This document shows, piece by piece, positions 18,873-27,069 of a stretch of DNA of 64,000 nucleotides (positions within the stretch are counted from its first letter, which is position 1; each line of letters begins with the position of its first letter). The DNA is from an endosymbiont of unidentified scaly snail isolate Monju (GTDB lineage: Bacteria > Pseudomonadota > Gammaproteobacteria > Chromatiales > Chromatiaceae). The stretch spans positions 310,001-374,000 of the forward strand of contig NZ_AP012978.1 in NCBI RefSeq assembly GCF_000801295.1. The letters are read 5' to 3'. Below the pieces are notes generated by a model. The model had not been told where the DNA came from. It ran no database searches and saw only the letters and a list, made by a program, of their open reading frames with translations. The position numbers and the translations under genes are program-made.

Positions 18873-20858
18873 TCAGCGCGCCAGGCGGCTGTCGTTGCTG
18901 CCCTCGATCACCTTGGGTCGCACCTTGCCCTGTTCGTTGGGGATGATGGGATTGTTCAGGGCCTGGCGCACGTTCTGCAGGGAGCTGAGCTGGATCTGCA
19001 GGCGTCGGGCCTCGCGTTCCATCAGCAGGATGCGCTGCTGGATGGTCTTGCGCGACTGGCTGGCGTGCTTGAGATCGCGAATCTGCTGGGAGATGGCGCC
19101 GCGATACTCCTTGACTTCGACGGTGAGTGGATCGAGAGCATGCTCCAGCCATTCGCGGGCCTCGCGATGTGCCTCGCGGAAGATGTGGCGGGCGCGGTCC
19201 ACGATGGTGCGGAAGTAACGCTTCACCACGAAGTGCTGTTCGGTCATGGTGGTGCGCGGGCTCTTGCGGAAGACCTCGGCCTCCTGGTGCAGCATGCCCA
19301 GTTCCACCTGGTAGCGGACGATGGAGAACATGGCCGGCTGCAGTGGCGGGAAGTCGTGATCGGTCTGGAAACGTCGATAGATGCCGCGGATCAGGCGGCG
19401 CATGGCGGCGGTGTGTTGGCCGACCGTCTCCATGCGGGCGTTGATGTCGTCGAACAGGATACGCATGGCCTCCTTGAGGCCGGGCGTGGTCCAGGCCTTG
19501 GACATCTCCAGGCGCGCCTCTTCGATGACCTTGTCCAGGGAGTGCAGGTCCAGCGCCTCGAGCAGGATGCGCCCGTGTTCCTGGAATTCGCGGCGGCTCT
19601 CGCGATAGGCCTCCACGCTGGCCTGGTAGCGTTTCTTGTCACGCTGGGTTTCGCGCAGCAGGTGAGCGACCGAGCTGTCGCTGCGGTTGGCCACCTCGTG
19701 CAGACTGTGGATCTGTTTCTGTGTGCGCTTGTGGCGCGACTCGATGATGTTCTCCAGCGACTCGATGGCGTGCTGCACCTCGCCGGTGAAGTCGTTCATG
19801 ATGAGGTCGCGCCGGTTCTCCACCACGCAGGTCGAGAGGTAGTCCTCCAGTCGGTGGATGCCGCTGCGCCGCTCGAGATGGTGGTTCTCGCGGATGCGTG
19901 CCAGCAACGCCTTCTGTGCCGACACGGCGAAGGTCTGCTCGATGCGGATGTCCAGCATGTTGGCCACGTCGGAGCGTTGCTGGAGGACGCGCTCCTCGAT
20001 GTGCTCCTGCGGCCGCAGGTCGTCCCACAGGACGTCGACCTTGTTGAGCACCACCATCACGCCCTGTCGCAGCTGGCCCGCGGGGTTGATGCACTGCTGC
20101 CAGATGTCGAGGTCGGAGCGGGTCACGCCGGTGTCGGCGGACAGCACCAGCAGTATGGCCTGGGCATTGGGCAGGATCTCGTAGGTGAGTTCCGGTTCGT
20201 TGCCCACGGCATTCAGGCCGGGGGTATCGATCACCCGGAGACCCTTGGCCAGCAGTGGGTGACGAATGTTGAGCTGAGCGAGCCGCCAGCGCGGGATAAC
20301 CACCGTATCGTCGGTGTTGTCGGCAAACTGGCTGTCGATCTCCTCGAACAGTCCCAGCTCGGCGGCCTGGGCGCGCGGAACCCGCTTGGTGGCAGTCAGT
20401 GCCTTGAGTTGTTCTTCCAGAACGTCCGGATCGTCGAGTTGCAGCGGAATCGTGGTCCAGAGCTCCGGCTTCTGTCGCAGGTGGAACAGGCTGATGTCAT
20501 GGCCGCGGGTCTCGATCGGCAGTAGGCGCAGGCAGGGTTCGGCCTCGGGGTCTTGCAGGATCTCGGTAGGGCACATGGTGGTGCGCCCGGCGTCGGTGGG
20601 CAGCAGGCGGTAGCCGAGGTTGCCGAAGAACAGGGCGTTGATCAGCTCGGTCTTGCCGCGCGAGAACTCGCCGGTGATGGCGACCGTGATGTCGTCGTTG
20701 CGCAGAGCGGCGCGTGCCCGCCCGATGGCGTGATGGATCTCCGAACTGTAGAGATTCTGCTGCTGCAGCCATGGTTCGAGCTGGTCCAGGATCTTGCGCT
20801 GGCGTTGTTTCCAGCGGGCGAACCCGGCCAGTTGTTTTTCCAGCGGCGAAATCGCCAT
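18873..20858 (-). CDS. Dynamin-family large GTPase
   Basis: 661 residues. G1 is GEFSRGKT (63-70), G3 lies in VIDTPGLNAVG and G4 is VVLNKVD. Downstream is a long helical region (about 360-640) rich in charged heptads, typical of bacterial dynamin-like proteins that act on membranes. No transmembrane helix is evident. The start MAISPLEKQL was chosen because the in-frame extension upstream runs into the neighbouring gene with unrelated composition. The substrate or membrane target is unknown. It stands alone between DUF4426 and yggU. Confidence 0.85.
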   Translation of the reverse strand: MAISPLEKQLAGFARWKQRQRKILDQLEPWLQQQNLYSSEIHHAIGRARAALRNDDITVAITGEFSRGKTELINALFFGNLGYRLLPTDAGRTTMCPTEILQDPEAEPCLRLLPIETRGHDISLFHLRQKPELWTTIPLQLDDPDVLEEQLKALTATKRVPRAQAAELGLFEEIDSQFADNTDDTVVIPRWRLAQLNIRHPLLAKGLRVIDTPGLNAVGNEPELTYEILPNAQAILLVLSADTGVTRSDLDIWQQCINPAGQLRQGVMVVLNKVDVLWDDLRPQEHIEERVLQQRSDVANMLDIRIEQTFAVSAQKALLARIRENHHLERRSGIHRLEDYLSTCVVENRRDLIMNDFTGEVQHAIESLENIIESRHKRTQKQIHSLHEVANRSDSSVAHLLRETQRDKKRYQASVEAYRESRREFQEHGRILLEALDLHSLDKVIEEARLEMSKAWTTPGLKEAMRILFDDINARMETVGQHTAAMRRLIRGIYRRFQTDHDFPPLQPAMFSIVRYQVELGMLHQEAEVFRKSPRTTMTEQHFVVKRYFRTIVDRARHIFREAHREAREWLEHALDPLTVEVKEYRGAISQQIRDLKHASQSRKTIQQRILLMEREARRLQIQLSSLQNVRQALNNPIIPNEQGKVRPKVIEGSNDSRLAR

Positions 20859-20938
20859 GCCCCTTGTCCTCTCTGGTGAAGGCCGGGTTGGTGCCCGGGT
20901 ATCGTTAGATTTTTCAGCCTGTCTCTCAATTCTAGGCG

Positions 20939-21253
20939 CTAAACGATTGTTTTTGCACCCTTGAGGCTGTCGTGAAGTGCGGACGGAATCAGGGAGGGGG
21001 ACGATATGCGAATGCGTTTGCGGCGGGAGGACTCCCCGCTCTCGATGCGGACGGCCGATTTTGGCACCCGAAACTGGCGTGCCAGCCAGGCCGTCAGGTG
21101 GGCATTGGCCTTGCCGTCGACCGGTGGCGCGGTGATGCGCACCTTGATGGCGTCGTCGAGGACCTCGGCAAAGGCATCGCGGGCGGCACGAGGCTGGACC
21201 TTGACCCAGAGCAGCAGGTCCTCGCCGTCCCAGCGGAACCATTCGTCCGTCAT
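20939..21253 (-). CDS. yggU: DUF167 family protein (YggU)
   Basis: 104 residues. The DUF167 signature is present: VKVQPRAARDAF, VRITAPPVDGKANAHLTAWLA and SAVRIESGESSRRKRIRI. The function is unknown, although the fold is conserved from bacteria to man. The start codon overlaps the yggT stop, so the two are translationally coupled, as in the widespread yggS-proC-yggT-yggU order. Confidence 0.92.
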   Translation of the reverse strand: MTDEWFRWDGEDLLLWVKVQPRAARDAFAEVLDDAIKVRITAPPVDGKANAHLTAWLARQFRVPKSAVRIESGESSRRKRIRISSPSLIPSALHDSLKGAKTIV

Positions 21254-21828
21254 CAGAGCAGGCCCAGCAACAGCGCCTTCAGGGGCGGGATGAGCAGCAT
21301 CTTCAGCAGCACCAGGCCGATCATCACCAGCATGGGGGAGAGATCCAGTCCGCCGATCGGTGGCAGGAGGCGCCGCGCCGGTGCCATCAGCGGGTGGGTC
21401 AGGGCGCCGAGCACGCCGATCGCCGGATTGTGGCCGCCGGGATTGACCCAGCTGATGATCACCAGGATGAGGATACTGTAGAGGAAGATGTCGATCCCCA
21501 GCCCGATCAGCTCCGGGATCGCCAGCAGCAGCGCGGCCAGGGGCTGGAAGCCCTGGCCGGCGATGGCATAGATCAGCAGCAGTTGCAGCGCCAGCACCAG
21601 CCAGGCCAGCACCAGCGAAGCGGTGTCCTTGCCGCCGACTGGCGGGATGACACGGCGCAGCGGCACCAGTATCGGGCTGGTGATGCGCACGATGAACTGC
21701 GACACCGGGTTGTAGAAATCGGCGCGTACCAGTTGCAGCAGGAAGCGCAGCAGGGCCACCAGGGCATACAGCCCGAAGATCACCTGCACCAGAAAGATCA
21801 GTGGTGTGGAGAGATAGCCTTCGCCCAT
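21253..21828 (-). CDS. yggT: YggT family integral membrane protein
   Basis: 191 residues with two YggT repeats, each ending in a membrane-spanning pair: FNP-type NPVSQFIVRITSPILVPLRRVIPPVGG and the second copy NPAIGVLGALTHPLMAPARRLLPPIGG. The family is linked to osmotic stress and, in plastids and cyanobacteria, to cytochrome or division functions. It lies in the yggS-proC-yggT-yggU block, 3 bp after proC. Confidence 0.93.
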   Translation of the reverse strand: MGEGYLSTPLIFLVQVIFGLYALVALLRFLLQLVRADFYNPVSQFIVRITSPILVPLRRVIPPVGGKDTASLVLAWLVLALQLLLIYAIAGQGFQPLAALLLAIPELIGLGIDIFLYSILILVIISWVNPGGHNPAIGVLGALTHPLMAPARRLLPPIGGLDLSPMLVMIGLVLLKMLLIPPLKALLLGLL

Positions 21829-21831
21829 GGT

Positions 21832-22659
21832 TCATTCCTCGTCCAGCAGGCGCGACAGCTCGATGGAGCGGTCGCGTGCAGCGGTGAGCGCGCGCAACAC
21901 GGCGCCTTCCAGGTCTTCTTCCTCGAAGCGTCTGATCGCCTGTTCGGTGGTGCCGCCCGGCGAGGTCACGCGGTGTCGCAGTTCGGCCGGATCCTCGCTG
22001 CTTTCGATGGCCATGCGCGCGGCGCCCAGCGCCGTTTGCAGGGTCAGCAGGCGGGCGGTGTCGGCTGGCAGGCCCAGGCGTTCACCGGCGCGCTCCATGG
22101 CCTCCATGAGCAGGAAGAAATAGGCGGGGCCACTGCCCGAGAGCGCGGTGACCGCATCCATCAGCGATTCATCGTCCACCCACAGTACCAGGCCGACTGC
22201 GCGCATCACCGATTCGGCCTGTTCGCGTTGCGTTTCGTTTACCTCGGGGGTGGCGAACAGCGCGGTGGCGCCGGCCTGCAGCATCGCCGGGGTGTTGGGC
22301 ATGCTGCGCACCAGGGGCACGTCGCCGCCCAGCCAGCGTTGCAGGGTGTCGCTGCGTATCCCGGCGGCGATGGAGATCACCAGCGGACGGTATTGCTGTA
22401 TCGACTCTGCGAGCTCACGTGCGACCTCACCCAGCACCTGGGGCTTGACGGCGAGTACCACCACTTCAGCGCGGGCGACCGCCTCGGTATTGTCCTCCAG
22501 GGTGTGGATGCCGGCATTGGTGGCCAGTGTCTCGCGGCGCACCGGGTCGGGGTCGGTGGCAAGGATGCGCTCTGCCGGAGTGCCATCGGTGATCAGGCCG
22601 CCGATCAGGGCCGCGGCCATGTTGCCGGAACCGATGAAGGCGATGGTGGGCTGGCTCAT
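21832..22659 (-). CDS. proC: Pyrroline-5-carboxylate reductase
   Basis: 275 residues. The N-terminal Rossmann motif IGSGNMAAALIGGL, the VVLAVKPQ segment, RSMPNTPA and the C-terminal VTSPGGTTEQAI are all diagnostic. It reduces pyrroline-5-carboxylate to proline using NAD(P)H. It precedes yggT closely. Its upstream partner yggS is now separated from it by a 258-bp dispersed element. Confidence 0.96.
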   Translation of the reverse strand: MSQPTIAFIGSGNMAAALIGGLITDGTPAERILATDPDPVRRETLATNAGIHTLEDNTEAVARAEVVVLAVKPQVLGEVARELAESIQQYRPLVISIAAGIRSDTLQRWLGGDVPLVRSMPNTPAMLQAGATALFATPEVNETQREQAESVMRAVGLVLWVDDESLMDAVTALSGSGPAYFFLLMEAMERAGERLGLPADTARLLTLQTALGAARMAIESSEDPAELRHRVTSPGGTTEQAIRRFEEEDLEGAVLRALTAARDRSIELSRLLDEE

Positions 22660-22694
22660 GGGTTGTCTGCCGTGTTGTTGGTTGATGCCATTCT

Positions 22695-22952
22695 AGCCCG
22701 AATATTTCACCGGCCGAACAACGCTTGAAGCCCGGGATGCCGGATGATCGAGCAGAGAGGGTCATAACGGGATGCCAACCGTCGGTTACCGTTTGTACTC
22801 CGCGTTGTTCCATCCCGATTGCGGTGGTTTCTCGCTCGTTGTGACCTGGGCGTCACTCGAGCGATAGCGCAGGGTATCCCTTTCGGTCCCGGCCGGCGCC
22901 GCCATGGCGGCGAATTGCACCGGTTCTCGGCATACCGGTGAAACAGCCGGGC
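22695..22952. mobile_element. Full copy (258 bp) of the dispersed inverted-repeat element
   Basis: Left end AGCCCGAATATTTCACCGG and right end, read in reverse, AGCCCGGCTGTTTCACCGG match at 16 of 19 positions. Interior blocks (GTCGGTTACCGT, GCGTTGTTCCATCCCGATT, GGTTTCTCGCTCGTTGTG, GAGCGATAGCG) recur in the copy at 49850-50109. It holds no credible gene. It sits between yggS and proC and adds about 260 bp to an otherwise tight operon. Confidence 0.8.
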
Positions 22953-22956
22953 TGCC

Positions 22957-23643
22957 TCATTCCCGGGCACCGAAGATATCGGTGCCCACGCGCACCAGGG
23001 TCGAGCCGGCGGCGATCGCCAGTTCCAGGTCGCCGCTCATGCCCATCGAGAGGGTATCGAGACTCAGGCCCGCCTGTTTTTCGAGTTGGTGGCGCAAATC
23101 GGCCAGGCCCCGGAACACCGCGGCCTGGGCCTCGCGCGGGCTGGCCGGGTCGGGCATGGTCATCAGGCCGCGCAGGCGCAGGCCCGGCAGTTCGTTCACG
23201 GCCAGCGCCAGCTCTTCCAGGGCGTCTGCGGGGACGCCGCCCTTGCTGGCCTCGCCGCTCAGGTTGACCTGGATACAGCAGTTCAGCGGCGGCAGCGCCT
23301 CAGGGCGCTGGTCGCTCAGGCGCCGGGCGTGTTTCAGCCGGTCCAGGCCATGCACCCAGGCGAAGTGCCGGGCGATGTCGCGGGTCTTGTTGCTCTGGAT
23401 ACGCCCGATGTAGTGCCACTCGACAGGCAGGTCGGCGAGGGCCTGGATCTTGGGCAGGGCATCCTGCAGGTAGTTCTCGCCGAAGGCCTGCTGGCCGGCG
23501 CTCCAGGCCTCGCGGATCATTGTTGCCGGCTTGGTCTTGCTCACTGCCAGCAGCTCGATCTCGGGCGGGTTGCGGCCTGCCGCGAGTGCGGCCTGTGCGA
23601 TACGTCGATGAACATCCTCCAGCGCTTGTGCAATAGTAGGCAT
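22957..23643 (-). CDS. yggS: YggS family pyridoxal-phosphate homeostasis protein
   Basis: 228 residues. The PLP lysine lies in LLAVSKTKPA; GENYLQDALPKI, WHYIGRIQSNK and LSMGMSGDLELAI are further signatures. It binds PLP without a known catalytic activity and buffers free PLP. The ATG at MPTIAQ was taken over an earlier in-frame one because family members start here. Its stop is only 4 bp from the end of the repeat element. pilT is divergent from it. Confidence 0.94.
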   Translation of the reverse strand: MPTIAQALEDVHRRIAQAALAAGRNPPEIELLAVSKTKPATMIREAWSAGQQAFGENYLQDALPKIQALADLPVEWHYIGRIQSNKTRDIARHFAWVHGLDRLKHARRLSDQRPEALPPLNCCIQVNLSGEASKGGVPADALEELALAVNELPGLRLRGLMTMPDPASPREAQAAVFRGLADLRHQLEKQAGLSLDTLSMGMSGDLELAIAAGSTLVRVGTDIFGARE

Positions 23644-23775
23644 GGGATTCCGGTGACTGCTAATCTCTGCCGGCAAGGGTGTTGTGTGGCCGGGGTCCCG
23701 TCAAGTATCAGGATGCCGGGCCGTTACAGGCGTGCGTGGTGCAGCGCGCATTGGACTCAAGGGGTAATCGAATCG

Positions 23776-24813
23776 ATGGACATTGCAGAACTGCTCGCCT
23801 TCAGCGTCAAGCACAATGCCTCGGATCTGCATCTCTCGGCCGGTCTGCCGCCGATGATCCGGGTGGACGGGGACATCCGGCGGATCAACGTGCCGGTGCT
23901 CGATCACAAGACCGTGCATGCGCTGGTCTACGACATCATGAACGACAAGCAGCGCAAGGACTACGAGGAATTCTTCGAAGTTGATTTCTCGTTCGAGATC
24001 CCGGGATTGGCGCGTTTCCGGGTCAATGCCTTCAATCAGGATCGCGGAGCCGCGGCGGTATTCCGGACCATCCCCTCCAAGGTGCTTACCCTCGACGAGC
24101 TGGAGGCGCCGCCGGTGTTCAAGAGCATCTGCGACAACCCGCGTGGCCTGGTGCTGGTCACCGGGCCGACCGGCTCGGGCAAGTCCACCACCCTGGCGGC
24201 GATGATGGACTACAAGAACGAGACCGAGTACGGGCATATCCTCACCATCGAGGACCCCATCGAATTCGTGCACCATTCCAAGAAGTGCCTGATCAACCAG
24301 CGCGAGGTGCACCGTGACACCCTGGGTTTCGCCGAGGCACTGCGTTCGGCCCTGCGCGAGGACCCGGACATCATCCTGGTCGGCGAACTGCGCGACCTGG
24401 AGACCATCCGCCTGGCGCTGACGGCCGCCGAGACCGGTCACCTGGTGTTCGGCGCCCTGCATACCAGTTCGGCCGCCAAGACCATCGACCGGATCGTGGA
24501 CGTGTTCCCGGCCGGCGAGAAGGCCATGGTGCGCTCCATGCTGTCGGAGTCGCTGCGCGCGGTGATCTCGCAGACCCTGCTCAAGAAGGTCGGGGGTGGG
24601 CGCATCGCCGCGCACGAGATCATGGTCGGTACCCCGGCCATCCGCAACCTGATCCGCGAAGACAAGGTGGCGCAGATGTACTCGGCCATCCAGACCGGGC
24701 AGGCGCACGGCATGCAGACGCTTGACCAGTGCCTGCAGGACCTGGTGAAGAAGGGCCTTGTATCGCGTCAGGATGCCCGGGCCCGAGCAGTCAACCGCGA
24801 CCTTTTCGGGTGA
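23776..24813 (+). CDS. pilT: Type IV pilus retraction ATPase PilT
   Basis: 345 residues. Walker A GPTGSGKSTT, the Asp box (TIEDPIEFVH), Walker B region (EDPDIILVGELRD) and the His box (TGHLVFGALHTSSA) identify the PilT/VirB11 secretion ATPase, and HEIMVGTPAIRNLIRE is the PilT AIRNLIRE motif. It forms a hexamer at the pilus base and powers retraction for twitching motility. The downstream gene is its paralogue PilU, an arrangement typical of Gammaproteobacteria. Confidence 0.97.
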   Translation: MDIAELLAFSVKHNASDLHLSAGLPPMIRVDGDIRRINVPVLDHKTVHALVYDIMNDKQRKDYEEFFEVDFSFEIPGLARFRVNAFNQDRGAAAVFRTIPSKVLTLDELEAPPVFKSICDNPRGLVLVTGPTGSGKSTTLAAMMDYKNETEYGHILTIEDPIEFVHHSKKCLINQREVHRDTLGFAEALRSALREDPDIILVGELRDLETIRLALTAAETGHLVFGALHTSSAAKTIDRIVDVFPAGEKAMVRSMLSESLRAVISQTLLKKVGGGRIAAHEIMVGTPAIRNLIREDKVAQMYSAIQTGQAHGMQTLDQCLQDLVKKGLVSRQDARARAVNRDLFG

Positions 24814-24898
24814 ACGACGTGTGAACTGGCGCACAGTTTCGCGACCGCATCGGCGCGTGTCGCGATGCAGGTATCAGAATGTCGTCAGGAGGTAAGTC

Positions 24899-26020
24899 AT
24901 GGCCATGGATTTCAACGACATCATCGCCCTGATGGTGGAAAAGAAGGCATCCGACCTGTTCATCACGGCGGACATGCCACCCTGCATCAAGGTGAACGGG
25001 CGGGTGATGCCCATCTCCAAGACGCGTCTGACCGAGCAACAGAGCCGGGAGCTGACCTATGCCCTGATGAGTCCGGAACAGCGCGAGGAATTCCTGCACA
25101 CCAAGGAGTGCAACTTCGCCTTCTCGGCGCGCGGGGTCGGCCGTTTCCGGGTCAGCGCCTTTGTGCAGCGCGATGCGGTCGGTATGGTGCTGCGCCGTAT
25201 CGAGACGCGTATTCCCTCTTTCGACGAGCTGGGTCTTCCCACGGTATTGCAGGACCTGGCGATGGCCAAGCGGGGGCTGGTGATCTTTGTGGGTGCTACC
25301 GGCACCGGCAAGTCCACCTCGTTGGCCGCGATGGTCGGTCATCGCAACCACAACAGTACCGGGCATATCATCTCCATCGAGGACCCGATCGAGTTCCTGC
25401 ACAAGCACGGGGGCTGCATCATCACCCAGCGCGAAGTCGGCGTGGATACCGAGTCCTACGAGGTGGCCTTGCGCAACACTCTGCGCCAGGCGCCGGACGT
25501 GATCCTGATCGGCGAGATCCGTACCCGAGAGGCCATGGAGTATGCCATCACCTTCGCCGAGACCGGCCACCTGGTGCTGACCACCCTGCATGCCAACAAC
25601 GCCAACCAGGCGCTCGAGCGCATCATCCATTTCTTTCCGGATGACCAGCATGCGCAGGTGCTCATGGACCTGTCGCTGAACCTGCGTGGCATCGTCGCCC
25701 AGCAGTTGGTACCGCGTATCGACGGCAACGGCCGGCGGGCAATCGTGGAGATCCTGCTCAACACGCCGCTGGCCTCCGACCTGATCGCCAAGGGCGAGGT
25801 GTCCAAGCTCAAGGATCTGATGAAGCGCTCTCGCGAGCACGGCATGATCACCTTCGACCAGGCGCTCTACGAGGCCTGCGTGCGCGGTGAAATCAGCGAG
25901 AAGGACGCCATGCACTATGCCGATTCGGCCAACGAGGTGCGCCTGATGCTCAAGCTGGGCGACAACCGGCCCGGTGCGCGCTCGCGCGACCAGAACGCCA
26001 TGAAGCTGGTGCCGGAGTGA
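24899..26020 (+). CDS. pilU: PilT/PilU-type retraction ATPase PilU
   Basis: 373 residues. It has Walker A GATGTGKST, SIEDPIEFLH, the Walker B region APDVILIGEIRTRE and TGHLVLTTLHANNA. The PilU-type C-terminus continues beyond the core. It works with PilT to drive retraction under load. An 85-bp gap from pilT and a GGAGG ribosome-binding site just before the ATG suggest co-transcription with separate initiation. Confidence 0.95.
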   Translation: MAMDFNDIIALMVEKKASDLFITADMPPCIKVNGRVMPISKTRLTEQQSRELTYALMSPEQREEFLHTKECNFAFSARGVGRFRVSAFVQRDAVGMVLRRIETRIPSFDELGLPTVLQDLAMAKRGLVIFVGATGTGKSTSLAAMVGHRNHNSTGHIISIEDPIEFLHKHGGCIITQREVGVDTESYEVALRNTLRQAPDVILIGEIRTREAMEYAITFAETGHLVLTTLHANNANQALERIIHFFPDDQHAQVLMDLSLNLRGIVAQQLVPRIDGNGRRAIVEILLNTPLASDLIAKGEVSKLKDLMKRSREHGMITFDQALYEACVRGEISEKDAMHYADSANEVRLMLKLGDNRPGARSRDQNAMKLVPE

Positions 26021-26036
26021 TGCCGCCGGTCGGCGC

Positions 26037-26900
26037 TCAGAATACCCGGTAGCCGTCGAACACCGGTCCGTCCACGCAGACCCGCTGCATGGCGGAGCCG
26101 GTATCGGTGGCCACTTCCACCACGCAGCCCGCGCAACCACCCACGGCGCAGGCCATGAATTCCTCCAGCGATACCTGCACCGGCAGTTCGAACTCGCGTG
26201 CCAGTGCCACCACGGCCTCGAGCATGGGGTGCGGGCCACAGGCATAGAGCCCGACCTCGGCGCGCGCCTCGTCGTCCAGCGCCCGCAGCCAGTGCCGGGC
26301 GAGATCTGTCACATAACCCTCGTGACAGCCGGGATAGCCCTGCAGGCTGGCCAGGCGGCAGGGGATGTCCCAGTCCTCGAGCAGGGGCATGGTGGCGATC
26401 ACCCCGTCGGGCAGGCCTGGCAGCAGGATCTGCGAGGGACGTGGCTCGAAGGGGAGGGGTACCTCGGAGCCCAGGATCACGAAGGGCTGCGCATCGGCAT
26501 CGCGCAGCGACTCGGCGAGGAAGATCATCGGCGGCATGCCCACCCCGCCGCCGATCAGCAGCGGCCGGCGCTGTTTCAGCTCGAAGGGCTGGCCAATGGG
26601 GCCGAGCAGGCTGAGGCACTCGCCCACGCGCCGCTCCGCCAGCAGGGCAGTGCCTTCGCCGACTGCCTTGTACAGCAGGTCAACCCAGCCGGCCTCGGCA
26701 GAGACGCGCATGATGGAGATGGGGCGTCGCAGGGGGCGCAGGGGATGTACCTGGAGATGCACGAACTGGCCCGGCAGGGCCCGTGCCGCACAGCCGGGGG
26801 CCTGCACGCGCAACAGGTACTGGTCGCCGGGAAAGGCCTGGTGTTCCAGGATCTCGGCCTCCTCGAGGAGGATGCTGTCTCGGTGGGGTCGGTCGTTCAT
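26037..26900 (-). CDS. PyrK-like dihydroorotate dehydrogenase electron-transfer flavoprotein
   Basis: 287 residues. An N-terminal FAD-binding barrel (PGQFVHLQV, RRPISIM) is followed by an NAD-binding region (LLIGGGVGMPPM, YACGPHPML). The C-terminal 2Fe-2S motif is EEFMACAVGGCAGCVV with a fourth cysteine in RVCVDGPVF, exactly the PyrK arrangement. PyrK passes electrons from class 1B dihydroorotate dehydrogenase to NAD+. No pyrD is adjacent, so its partner must be elsewhere, or it serves another oxidoreductase. It converges on pilU with a 16-bp gap. Confidence 0.82.
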   Translation of the reverse strand: MNDRPHRDSILLEEAEILEHQAFPGDQYLLRVQAPGCAARALPGQFVHLQVHPLRPLRRPISIMRVSAEAGWVDLLYKAVGEGTALLAERRVGECLSLLGPIGQPFELKQRRPLLIGGGVGMPPMIFLAESLRDADAQPFVILGSEVPLPFEPRPSQILLPGLPDGVIATMPLLEDWDIPCRLASLQGYPGCHEGYVTDLARHWLRALDDEARAEVGLYACGPHPMLEAVVALAREFELPVQVSLEEFMACAVGGCAGCVVEVATDTGSAMQRVCVDGPVFDGYRVF

Positions 26901-27069
26901 GGCGCGAAGCTTACCGTAATCGGCACTCGGGGTTCACTACGAAAGGTGGGAACCCCGCGCAGTGATGTGGCCTGGAGCTGTTGCTGGCTGGGTGCGCGAT
27001 CCTGCCAGCGACGGTGCCGGCTTTGCTAAGCTGGAGGCTATTCTCCATCCCGGCCCAGGAGCCTTCCGG

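Noticed and set aside
22466-22970. Small minus-strand frames over the dispersed element at 22695-22952
   Set aside because: They are not preserved in the second copy of the element, so coding is unlikely.
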